From an uncultured Collinsella sp. (lineage in GTDB: Bacteria; Actinomycetota; Coriobacteriia; Coriobacteriales; Coriobacteriaceae), in assembly GCA_900752215.1 (NCBI GenBank), contig CAADUO010000003.1:5109-69108 (forward strand): a DNA stretch of 64,000 bases, in the 5' to 3' direction. This document shows positions 1 to 6,979 of the stretch, piece after piece. The notes beneath the pieces are model-generated. The model was not told the origin of the DNA. It ran no database searches and saw only the letters and a list, made by a program, of their open reading frames with translations. Each line of letters begins with the position of its first letter. Position 1 is the first letter of the stretch. Position numbers and translations under genes: made by a program.

Positions 1-1389
1 CACCGTAATGGTGGTTCCCACGCCCAACTCGCTCGACAGATCGAGCGTGGCGTGATGATACAGGGCCGCATGCTTGACAATGGCAAGCCCCAGACCGGTT
101 CCGCCGCGTGCCTTGGACCTACTCTTGTCCACGCGATAGAACCGCTCAAATACCTTGCCCTGTTCTTCAGGCGCGATACCGATTCCCGTGTCGGCGACCG
201 CAAGGAACGGATGGCCTTCGTCGTTGGTGCCGCACTGCAGCGTAACCGTACCGCCGGGTCGATTGTAGCGGATGGCGTTGCTTGCCAGATTATAGATGAG
301 CTCGTCAATCAAGCGCGACACGCCCTCGATGACCACAGGCTTGGTCTCATGACTTATCGTCACATTCGCCTGACGGGCGACCTGTTCAAGACGCTGCTCG
401 ACCGCGTAGATGGCACGCGAGAGCTCAATAGGCTCCGTGGACCCAATGGGCACCGCCTCGCCCTCAGCTGCACGCTCGGCCTCGTCCAAGTTAGACAGCG
501 TAAGGATATCGTTGACAAGCGCTGCCAAGCGGCCCGCCTCACGATAGATGCGACCGCCAAAGTTGCGCAGGTCGCCCTCGCCCTCGACCATGCCGTTTGC
601 GATGAGCTCGGCATAGCCCGAAATCGCCGTAAGCGGCGTCTTGAGCTCATGGGTGATATTCGCCGTGAACTCGCGGCGCATACGGTCGTTGTCCGCCAGC
701 ACCGCCATTTGGCGCTTGAGCTCCTGGCGCTGCGACTCAATACGCTCAAGCATGGGGACCATCTCGGCATAGGCGTGCTCATAGCTACGGCGTGGGTGGT
801 CCAAATCCACCTCTTGCAAAGGCGCGATGATGGCACGGGACTCGCGGCGCGCCATAAAAAACGAGAGTACCGCACCCGCTGCTGCGATAAGCAGCATCGG
901 CGCCACCATCGACAGCAAAATCGCCGCAACGCCAGGCTGGGCCTGCGCCAAGCGGACAACCTGGCCGTTATCAAGGGCGACGGCGCGATACAGCATAATC
1001 TCGTCGAGCGTAGAGCTTGCGCGCTCCGCGGAACCCGAACCACTCTCAAAGGCCTCGATGACCTCGGGGCGATCGCCATGGTTGGGCAGTGTGGAAGGCG
1101 ACGCCTCGTTGTCGTAGGCAACCGATCCATCCTTGTTAATCAGCGTGATGCGCAAGTCCTCTCGATCGAGGCTACGCAAGAACGGGATGGGCTCCTGCTG
1201 CTCGTCGAGGGCGGCAGCAATGAGCTCGGTTTCTTGCGCCAGGTTGGCACTCGTGGCATCCGCCAAGGTGTTTTGCACAAAGAACGCACCCAGCACCGTA
1301 AACGCCACGATAACCGCCATGGCGCAGACAAAGATCGTCACAAAAACGCGGTGCGACAGCGTATGTTTTCCCTGGGGGGCGAAGACCAC
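1..1389 (-). CDS. phoR: PhoR-like sensor histidine kinase (3' end cut by window)
   Basis: Membrane sensor kinase, the likely partner of the response regulator just upstream (3 bases separate its GTG start at 1389 from that stop; GGAG lies 6 bases before the start). I translated it by hand: a transmembrane segment at about residues 15-38, an extracytoplasmic sensor of about 115 residues, a second membrane segment at about 154-180, then the dimerisation box ANITHELKTPL with phospho-acceptor His247. The ATP-binding G box GGTGLGLAIVKH lies about 35 codons from the window edge, so only a few C-terminal residues should be missing. The topology fits the PhoR/WalK class. The phosphate role is inferred from the neighbouring pstB. 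Confidence 0.87.
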   Translation of the reverse strand, partial: MVFAPQGKHTLSHRVFVTIFVCAMAVIVAFTVLGAFFVQNTLADATSANLAQETELIAAALDEQQEPIPFLRSLDREDLRITLINKDGSVAYDNEASPSTLPNHGDRPEVIEAFESGSGSAERASSTLDEIMLYRAVALDNGQVVRLAQAQPGVAAILLSMVAPMLLIAAAGAVLSFFMARRESRAIIAPLQEVDLDHPRRSYEHAYAEMVPMLERIESQRQELKRQMAVLADNDRMRREFTANITHELKTPLTAISGYAELIANGMVEGEGDLRNFGGRIYREAGRLAALVNDILTLSNLDEAERAAEGEAVPIGSTEPIELSRAIYAVEQRLEQVARQANVTISHETKPVVIEGVSRLIDELIYNLASNAIRYNRPGGTVTLQCGTNDEGHPFLAVADTGIGIAPEEQGKVFERFYRVDKSRSKARGGTGLGLAIVKHAALYHHATLDLSSELGVGTTITV

Positions 1390-1392
1390 GGG

Positions 1393-2121
1393 TTACTCCT
1401 CCGATGCGGTGGCCGCGGTGTCGTCACCTTCGGCACCATCACCGGCAGAAGGCTCGGCCAAGCGGTAGCCCACGCCGCGCACGGTCTCGATGGCGCTGGC
1501 ATGCTCGCCCAGTTTTTGGCGAAGCGTCTGCACATGCACGTCAACGGTGCGCGAACCGCCGTCGAAGTCCCAGCCCCACACGCTCTGCAGCAACGACTCG
1601 CGGGTAAAGACCACGCCGGGCTTGCGCATGAGGTACTCGAGCAGGTCGAACTCGCGCAGGGTGAGCTTAAGCGACTCGCCGGCAACAGTCACCTCACGAT
1701 GGCTGGGCGAGAGCACGATGTCGCCCACGCTGAGCACATCGCTTGCCTGTTTGACCATGCCGCCGCGACGCAGCAGTGCGCGGCAGCGGCTGGCGAGCTC
1801 CATGAGCGAAAACGGCTTAGTCAGGTAATCGTCGGCACCGCCATCGAGCGCCATCACCTTGTCGAGCTCGGTATCCTTGGCGGTAAGCATCATGATGGGC
1901 ACCGTCGCCGTCAGGCGATCGGCACGCAGTCGACGCATAATCGCCAAGCCATCGGTATCGGGCAGCATGATGTCGAGCAGGACGGCATCGGGTACCCGTC
2001 GCGCCACGGCAGCCTTAAACTCACCGTCGCACGAAAAGCCTTCGGCCTCAATCCCCTGCTTGCGCAGCGCATAGACCGTCAAATCCCTGATGTTGTCATC
2101 GTCCTCGACGTAATAGATCAT
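1393..2121 (-). CDS. phoB: PhoB-like OmpR-family response regulator
   Basis: DNA-binding response regulator of about 242 residues. The receiver domain has the acidic cluster VEDDDN at residues 5-10, phospho-acceptor Asp50 in LLDIMLPD, the switch Thr in MLTAKD and Lys in TKPF. A winged-helix DNA-binding domain of the OmpR/PhoB type fills the C-terminal 100 residues (LTLREFDLLEYL, SRTVDVHVQTLRQKLG). I chose the ATG at 2121 because AAAGGGG lies 6 bases upstream; an ATG at 2145 has no ribosome-binding site. It lies between pstB and the kinase on one strand, the order expected for a phosphate-limitation regulon. Assignment as PhoB rather than another OmpR regulator rests on that context. Confidence 0.9.
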   Translation of the reverse strand: MIYYVEDDDNIRDLTVYALRKQGIEAEGFSCDGEFKAAVARRVPDAVLLDIMLPDTDGLAIMRRLRADRLTATVPIMMLTAKDTELDKVMALDGGADDYLTKPFSLMELASRCRALLRRGGMVKQASDVLSVGDIVLSPSHREVTVAGESLKLTLREFDLLEYLMRKPGVVFTRESLLQSVWGWDFDGGSRTVDVHVQTLRQKLGEHASAIETVRGVGYRLAEPSAGDGAEGDDTAATASEE

Positions 2122-2185
2122 GTTGAACCCCTTTGCGGCCGGCATGACCGCATCTTAACCCTAAAGGTACCTTTACTAGATGGTA

Positions 2186-3061
2186 TCAGCCAAAACGCCC
2201 CGTCAAATAATCCGCCGTGCGCGGATCGGTCGGATTCTTGAAGAGTTGCGCGGTGGGCGCGTGCTCCACCAGCTCACCCAGCAAAAAGAATGCGACCGAA
2301 TCGGAGATACGCGCCGCCTGCTGCATATTGTGCGTAACGACCACGAGCGTGCAGGTCTCTTTGAGCTCGCAGGCCAGCTGCTCCACCACCAGCGTCGACA
2401 CAGGGTCGAGTGCCGAGGTCGGCTCGTCCATCAGCAGAATGTCGGGCTGCACGGCAAGTGCGCGGGCGATGCACAGGCGCTGCTGCTGTCCACCCGAAAG
2501 ACCCAGGCCCGACTCCTTGAGCTTGTCCTTGACCTCATCCCATAGCGCAGCGCGACGAAGGGAATCCTCGACCAGCCCATCCAGCACAGCGCGATCGCGC
2601 ACGCCCATGCCGCGCGGCCCATAGGCGACGTTGTCGTAGATGCTCATGGGAAACGGGTTGGGGCGCTGGAACACCATGCCCACGCGCTGGCGCAAACGGC
2701 AGATGTCGTAATCGCCCAGGATATCTTGACCATCGAGCGCAATCTTGCCCTCGATGCGGCAATCCTTGATGCCGTCGTTCATGCGGTTAAAGCAGCGCAG
2801 CAACGTGGACTTTCCGCAGCCCGAAGGCCCGATGAACGAGGTGATCTGCTTGTCGCGGATCTTGATATTCACGTCCTTGAGCGCATGATGGTCGCCATAG
2901 AACAGGTCGAGGCCCTCGACATCGATGCGCGTCGGCGAGGCGGCAAGATCCTCTGCCGTGGGGCGAGTCGCATCCCCAACCTCGCGCTCGTGCGCGGCCT
3001 CGGCCTGCGCTTTCATGAGTTCTTCAAGCTCCGTGGGCTCCACAGCCGCAGCAGCCGTCAT
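2186..3061 (-). CDS. pstB: Phosphate ABC transporter ATP-binding protein PstB
   Basis: ATPase of the high-affinity phosphate importer. Walker A GPSGCGKST is at residues 78-86, the Q-loop FQRPNPFPMS near 131-140 is diagnostic of PstB, the ABC signature LSGGQQQR is at 188-195 and Walker B LLMDEP at 209-214. At 291 residues it is about 40 longer than usual, because of an acidic, Ala-rich N-terminal extension. The ATG at 3061 is preceded by GGAGG with 8-base spacing; a GTG five codons upstream is less likely because the Shine-Dalgarno would lie inside the gene. The permease and binding-protein genes pstS, pstC and pstA are not beside it: the gene upstream is a histidine kinase. Confidence 0.94.
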   Translation of the reverse strand: MTAAAAVEPTELEELMKAQAEAAHEREVGDATRPTAEDLAASPTRIDVEGLDLFYGDHHALKDVNIKIRDKQITSFIGPSGCGKSTLLRCFNRMNDGIKDCRIEGKIALDGQDILGDYDICRLRQRVGMVFQRPNPFPMSIYDNVAYGPRGMGVRDRAVLDGLVEDSLRRAALWDEVKDKLKESGLGLSGGQQQRLCIARALAVQPDILLMDEPTSALDPVSTLVVEQLACELKETCTLVVVTHNMQQAARISDSVAFFLLGELVEHAPTAQLFKNPTDPRTADYLTGRFG

Positions 3062-3116
3062 ACCGCATACCTCCACATCGATATCAATTCAGCAGTATCG
3101 ATAGTAGGAATCGCGG

Positions 3117-3144
3117 CTCATATGCACGTGAGCGCATTGTCAAG
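3117..3144 (-). promoter_or_regulatory. Possible pstB promoter
   Basis: The minus strand carries a perfect -35 hexamer TTGACA (3139-3144). A weak -10 candidate, TATGAG (3117-3122), follows at 16-base spacing, about 55 bases before the pstB start. It suggests that pstB can be transcribed separately from the kinase gene upstream. The -10 is poor, so only the -35 is convincing. Confidence 0.4.
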
Positions 3145-3164
3145 TGTTTGTAAGGGCACACTGG

Positions 3165-4403
3165 CTATGCGGCGGGCAGCTCGATGGTGAATATCGTGTG
3201 TTCGGGCGTCGATTCACATGCAACGGTACCGCCGTGCGCGCATACGATCTCCTTGGCGATGGCAAGCCCCAGTCCAGCGCCGCCGCGATTGGTCGCACGC
3301 GCCGCATCCAGGCGATAGAACTTCTCAAAGATCACCTTGAGCTTTGCCTCAGGGATGGGATCGCCCTGATTGATAAAGCGCACGCGCACGCCACCGCCGT
3401 CCCGGCGTCTGGCCTCGATCGTGATGGTCGAGCCCTCATAGCTATAGGCAACGGCGTTTTTCATGATGTTGTTGAACACGCGAGCCATCTTGTCGCCATC
3501 CACGAGCACCGTCAGGTCCTCGCGAATATCAACTTGGGCTTCCTTATGCTGCTCGTTGAGGATGGGATAGAACTCGTCAGCCACCTGAGCCAGCAGCAAC
3601 CCCAGATCAACATAGCCGCGCGTGAGCACGATATCGTGGAAGTCAAAGCGCGTGATATCGAAGAACTCTTCGATGAGTGCATCGAGCCGGTGCGCCTTGT
3701 CGAGAGCCACGCCCGTAAAGTGCGCACGTTGCTCAACCGGCAGCTCAGGAGCCTCTTGCAGCAGCGAAAGATAGCCCACCACACTGGCAAGCGGGGTGCG
3801 TAGGTCATGTGCCAAGTACGTGACCAAATCGTCCTTGCGATGCGACTCGTCACGCAGAGCTTGCTGCACCTTGCGCCCACGGTCACGCACGCGGTTAAGG
3901 GCGCCCTCGACCTCCAAGAAGTCGCCGTCAATGTTGTCCCAGGTGTCGGGGTGATCGATCAGGCGATCTTGAATACGAGCGGCCAGCACACAATCGGCAT
4001 GCTGCTCGCCCTGTTCGTAGCCCTGGTAGTACAGGGCGCGGCCGCACAAGAACAGCACGCACGCGGCAAGCGCCAGCACAAAGCCAAGCATGTTGAATAC
4101 AAAGCCGGCATCGAACAGCACCGGCCCTTCGATGCCGCCGAGCGCCATGGCGCCAATCGCCAACGTCATGGCCCACGCGGCGCCGCCAATCACCATGCAG
4201 CGGCGCACGATCTCAAATCGATCGATCAGCAAAAAGCCGACAAGCAGCACCGCCAAGATTCCAGCGATGTTATCAATGCCAATCAGCAGCAGGCTCAGCA
4301 AAAAGAGCAGCACCGTTGCAAGCGCGCGGTTGTCGACGACCGACCTCACGTATTCAAAGAGTCGATCGGGCACCTCGAACGCTTGTCTATCGTCTTTTGT
4401 CAT
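3165..4403 (-). CDS. VanS-like sensor histidine kinase
   Basis: Membrane sensor kinase of 412 residues. Hydrophobic segments at about 29-42, 46-60, 71-90 and 99-121 give several N-terminal membrane spans with little extracytoplasmic sequence. The dimerisation box LAHDLRTPLASVVGY carries His199. The N box (NNIMKNAVAYS) and G box GGAGLGLAIAKEIV form the C-terminal ATPase. The HDLRTPL box and wording such as FEKFYRLDAARATNRGGAGLGL are typical of VanS-type kinases. It starts 26 bases after the regulator gene, with GAGGAT 8 bases before ATG. No vanH, vanA or vanX lies nearby, so I read it as an envelope sensor and not as part of a vancomycin-resistance cluster. Confidence 0.88.
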   Translation of the reverse strand: MTKDDRQAFEVPDRLFEYVRSVVDNRALATVLLFLLSLLLIGIDNIAGILAVLLVGFLLIDRFEIVRRCMVIGGAAWAMTLAIGAMALGGIEGPVLFDAGFVFNMLGFVLALAACVLFLCGRALYYQGYEQGEQHADCVLAARIQDRLIDHPDTWDNIDGDFLEVEGALNRVRDRGRKVQQALRDESHRKDDLVTYLAHDLRTPLASVVGYLSLLQEAPELPVEQRAHFTGVALDKAHRLDALIEEFFDITRFDFHDIVLTRGYVDLGLLLAQVADEFYPILNEQHKEAQVDIREDLTVLVDGDKMARVFNNIMKNAVAYSYEGSTITIEARRRDGGGVRVRFINQGDPIPEAKLKVIFEKFYRLDAARATNRGGAGLGLAIAKEIVCAHGGTVACESTPEHTIFTIELPAA

Positions 4404-4429
4404 ATCAAGATCCTCACAAGCGAAAAGCG

Positions 4430-5125
4430 TTATTCGATTATGTAGCCGACGCCCCAGACGTTTTTGATAAAGCGCGGCTTTTGTGCGTCGTCGCCAATCT
4501 TTTCACGCAAGTGGCGAATGTGCACCATCACCGTATTGTTGGAGCCGGGCATAAAATCCTCGTTCCACACCGCACGGAACAGGTCCTCCACGGCCACCAC
4601 GCTGCCGCGATGCTCGACCAGATACAGCAAGATTGAATACTCGGTGGGTGTGAGGCGTACCGTTGAACCGTCCACCGTTACGGAACGAGCATCGCGGTTG
4701 ATCTCCAAGCCGTCGAGCTGAATGGTCGGCGACTCGGCCGCCTGCGCACGGCTACCGTAGCTGGTGTAGCGGCGAAGCTGAGCGTGCACACGCGCGATGA
4801 GCTCCAGCGGGCGGAACGGCTTAACCACGTAATCGTCCGCACCAAGCGAAAGGCCCTCGATCTTGTCTTGCTGGGCATCGCGCGCCGTCAGCATGATCAC
4901 AGGATAGGTATGGCTGGAACGGATCGTACGCAGCAGCTCAAATCCATCGATATCGGGCAGCATGACATCCAGCAGCGCCAAATCGAACTCCTGCTCCAAG
5001 ATTGCCTTGGCAGCATCGGCCCCGCTATAGGCAATCTGGACATCAAAGCCCTCTTTTGTAAGGTAGATACCAACCAAGTCGGCGATGGCCTTCTCGTCAT
5101 CAACTACCAGTATGCGCTCGTTCAT
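4430..5125 (-). CDS. VanR-like OmpR-family response regulator
   Basis: Response regulator of 231 residues, co-transcribed with the kinase downstream. The receiver domain has the acidic pair at residues 9-10, phospho-acceptor Asp53 in LLDVMLPD, Thr in MLTARD and Lys in VKPF. The C-terminal winged helix (LTPTEYSILLYL, NNTVMVHIRHLREKIGD) is of the OmpR class and close in wording to VanR. AGAGGAG precedes the ATG. A D-Ala-D-Ala carboxypeptidase gene diverges from it across a short spacer, so that enzyme is the obvious candidate target. This is inference from position only. Confidence 0.9.
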   Translation of the reverse strand: MNERILVVDDEKAIADLVGIYLTKEGFDVQIAYSGADAAKAILEQEFDLALLDVMLPDIDGFELLRTIRSSHTYPVIMLTARDAQQDKIEGLSLGADDYVVKPFRPLELIARVHAQLRRYTSYGSRAQAAESPTIQLDGLEINRDARSVTVDGSTVRLTPTEYSILLYLVEHRGSVVAVEDLFRAVWNEDFMPGSNNTVMVHIRHLREKIGDDAQKPRFIKNVWGVGYIIE

Positions 5126-5322
5126 ACGTGCTCCTCTCGCGCTCCATTATGCCCGAGGCGACGCACGCCACACACAACAAGCGTGGGTGATTAAGTCGGC
5201 CTTAAGCACCCTTGTGCCCGTTCGGGTGCGGATGTGGGCCACGCACGCACGCGATGATCGCCGACGCCGGCAAACGATATACTCTAGTTCCAGAAGAGAC
5301 CATCCCGTCGAAAGCGAAATCC

Positions 5323-6663
5323 GTGAAGTCCCTCACCCCTTTTGCAAAGCGCTCAGCCCAGCTTGCCGCCGGCTTTGTCTGCGCTATCGCCCTTGCCGCT
5401 GGCGTGCCCACCGTCGCCGGCGCCCAAGTGCTCACGACCGACAATGTTTGCGGCAAAACCGCCGATGTGCGCGGTATCACGGCCGAAAACCTGCCCGATA
5501 TCGATGCGACCAATGCCCTCGTCATGGGCAAAGACGGCACCGTCTACTATGCCCGCGACGCCGATGAGCAGGTCAAGATTGCCTCGATCACCAAGGTCAT
5601 GACCGCAATCCTAACCGTCGAGAATTGCAAGATGGACGAGAAGGTCACGGTGAGCAACGCCGCAGCCACCGTGGGTAATTCGACCGCCGGCTTGCTCGAA
5701 GGCGACGAGCTTACCGTGGAGCAGGCACTGCGCGGCCTGATGATTCCCTCGGGCAACGACGCCGCCATCGTGCTCGCCGAATATGTGGGCAAGAAGATCG
5801 ACCCTAAGACCAAAGACGCCGAGGCCACATTTGTGAAGGCCATGAACGAGCGCGCTAAGAAGCTCGGCTGCACCGGCACGGTCTTTGAGAACCCACACGG
5901 TCTGGACTTTGATGAGTGGGCTGGCGATATGCACTCAACCGCACACGACGTAGCGCTGATGATGCAGGAGGCCATGAAAAACGACACGATCCGCGAGGTC
6001 GTAGCGAGCGAGGATTCCTGGATCGAGGTCACGGGCGCCGACGGCGCCGACCATTCGCATTCCATGGACACGCATAACTATTTGCTGGGCCAAGATGGCA
6101 ACATCGGCGGCAAGACCGGCACCACCGACGACGCGGGCTATTGCTTTACGAGCGCCTACAACCGCGACGGCGACGAGATCTACACCGTCGTTTTGAACTC
6201 CACCACCACCGACCAGCGCTTTACCGATACCGCAACCCTTGCCAATTGGTACTACGGCCACAAGGTCACGGTCGCGATCGCCAACACGCAGGAAAAGACC
6301 GCCAACGGCAACCCGCTCATGGCACGCATTAGCCAGACAGATTGGACGGACAAGACGATCGACGCCACGCTCGCCGACCCCACGGCGCAAGCGACCGTGT
6401 TTTCCCTTGCTGGCGAGGTGACCGAAAAGGTTAGCTACGACGATCTTTCGGGCACGGTGCATGTGGGCGACAAGGTGGGCAGCGTTACGCTCAAGCAGGA
6501 CGGCACCAAGATCGCCGTCATGGACCTAGTTGCCGACGAGGAAGGTGCAGGGCCGAATCCCATTGAATGGCTGCTCGTGAAGCTCGATCGCTTGGGCCGC
6601 CGCATCGACAACCGCCCGCTCACAGCCGAGAGCGAGACCGTAGCCAAGGCGCCCGAGATGTAA
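5323..6663 (+). CDS. Secreted D-alanyl-D-alanine carboxypeptidase (S11, DacA-like)
   Basis: Penicillin-binding serine peptidase that trims the terminal D-Ala from peptidoglycan stem peptides outside the cell. All three active-site motifs are present: SITK (serine nucleophile and lysine, about residues 88-91), SGN (143-145) and KTG within NIGGKTGTTD. The GTG at 5323 gives a textbook signal peptide: a charged start, then LAAGFVCAIALAAGVPTVAGA with likely cleavage after AGA. Upstream in-frame starts (TTG 5212, ATG 5254) would add an implausible 23-37 residue leader, and a -10-like TATACT lies near 5277. The C-terminal region resembles the PBP5 accessory domain, but the usual amphipathic membrane anchor is not obvious. 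It diverges from the VanR-like gene. Confidence 0.9.
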   Translation: MKSLTPFAKRSAQLAAGFVCAIALAAGVPTVAGAQVLTTDNVCGKTADVRGITAENLPDIDATNALVMGKDGTVYYARDADEQVKIASITKVMTAILTVENCKMDEKVTVSNAAATVGNSTAGLLEGDELTVEQALRGLMIPSGNDAAIVLAEYVGKKIDPKTKDAEATFVKAMNERAKKLGCTGTVFENPHGLDFDEWAGDMHSTAHDVALMMQEAMKNDTIREVVASEDSWIEVTGADGADHSHSMDTHNYLLGQDGNIGGKTGTTDDAGYCFTSAYNRDGDEIYTVVLNSTTTDQRFTDTATLANWYYGHKVTVAIANTQEKTANGNPLMARISQTDWTDKTIDATLADPTAQATVFSLAGEVTEKVSYDDLSGTVHVGDKVGSVTLKQDGTKIAVMDLVADEEGAGPNPIEWLLVKLDRLGRRIDNRPLTAESETVAKAPEM

Positions 6664-6687
6664 GATCGAAGAACAATACACTCGCTG

Positions 6688-6721
6688 AAAGGAGGTGTCC
6701 GAAAGGATGCCTCCTTTTTTT
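6688..6721 (+). terminator. Rho-independent terminator of the carboxypeptidase gene
   Basis: A 13-base-pair stem (AAAGGAGG...CCTCCTTT plus inner pairs, two of them G-U) is closed by a GAAA tetraloop and followed by a T run, 25 bases after the stop codon. Confidence 0.85.
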
Positions 6722-6745
6722 GAGGGTTCGAATCCCCAGCGCCCT
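6721..6745. repeat. T-arm-like fragment beyond the tRNA-Ser terminator
   Basis: The stretch contains GGGTTCGAATCCCC followed by AGCGCCC, a tRNA T-arm and part of an acceptor stem in the orientation opposite to tRNA-Ser. It lies immediately past that gene's terminator. It has no D-arm or anticodon arm, so it is not a gene. The same arrangement recurs at the tRNA-Arg and tRNA-Phe loci in this window. Confidence 0.5.
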
Positions 6746-6756
6746 TTCTCGATAAT

Positions 6757-6784
6757 AAAAAAGGGCCCCCGATGGGACCCTTCT
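6757..6784 (-). terminator. Terminator of tRNA-Ser
   Basis: On the minus strand, AAGGGTCCC ATCG GGGGCCCTT forms a hairpin followed by six T residues, 13 bases after the tRNA CCA end. Confidence 0.8.
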
Positions 6785-6796
6785 TTAAAGTTAAAC

Positions 6797-6887
6797 TGGC
6801 GGAGAGCTGGGGATTCGAACCCCAGATGCCCTTTTGGGGCATACTCGCTTAGCAGGCGAGCACCTTCGGCCTCTCGGTCAGCTCTCC
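6797..6887 (-). tRNA. tRNA-Ser (GCT)
   Basis: A 91-nt class II tRNA. The acceptor stem is GGAGAGC/GCTCTCC and the CCA end is encoded. The anticodon arm CTCGC-CTGCTAA-GCGAG has anticodon GCT, the long variable arm is typical of tRNA-Ser, and the T-loop is TTCGAAT. Confidence 0.95.
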
Positions 6888-6979
6888 GTAACAGCCGTTC
6901 TATAGTAACCAAACAGCCAAGGATGGGCAAGAGGAAATTTTCTAATTGCCTAGCATCCTTTCCTCCTTGGAGGCTTCGC

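Noticed and set aside
52..2241. Plus-strand reading frame of 729 codons
   Set aside because: It lies antisense to a clear histidine kinase and response regulator and is rich in Arg and His, the mark of a GC-skewed shadow frame.
3165..6663. Vancomycin-resistance cluster
   Set aside because: Only regulator-like genes and a carboxypeptidase are present; no vanH, D-Ala-D-Lac or D-Ala-D-Ser ligase, or vanX is seen.
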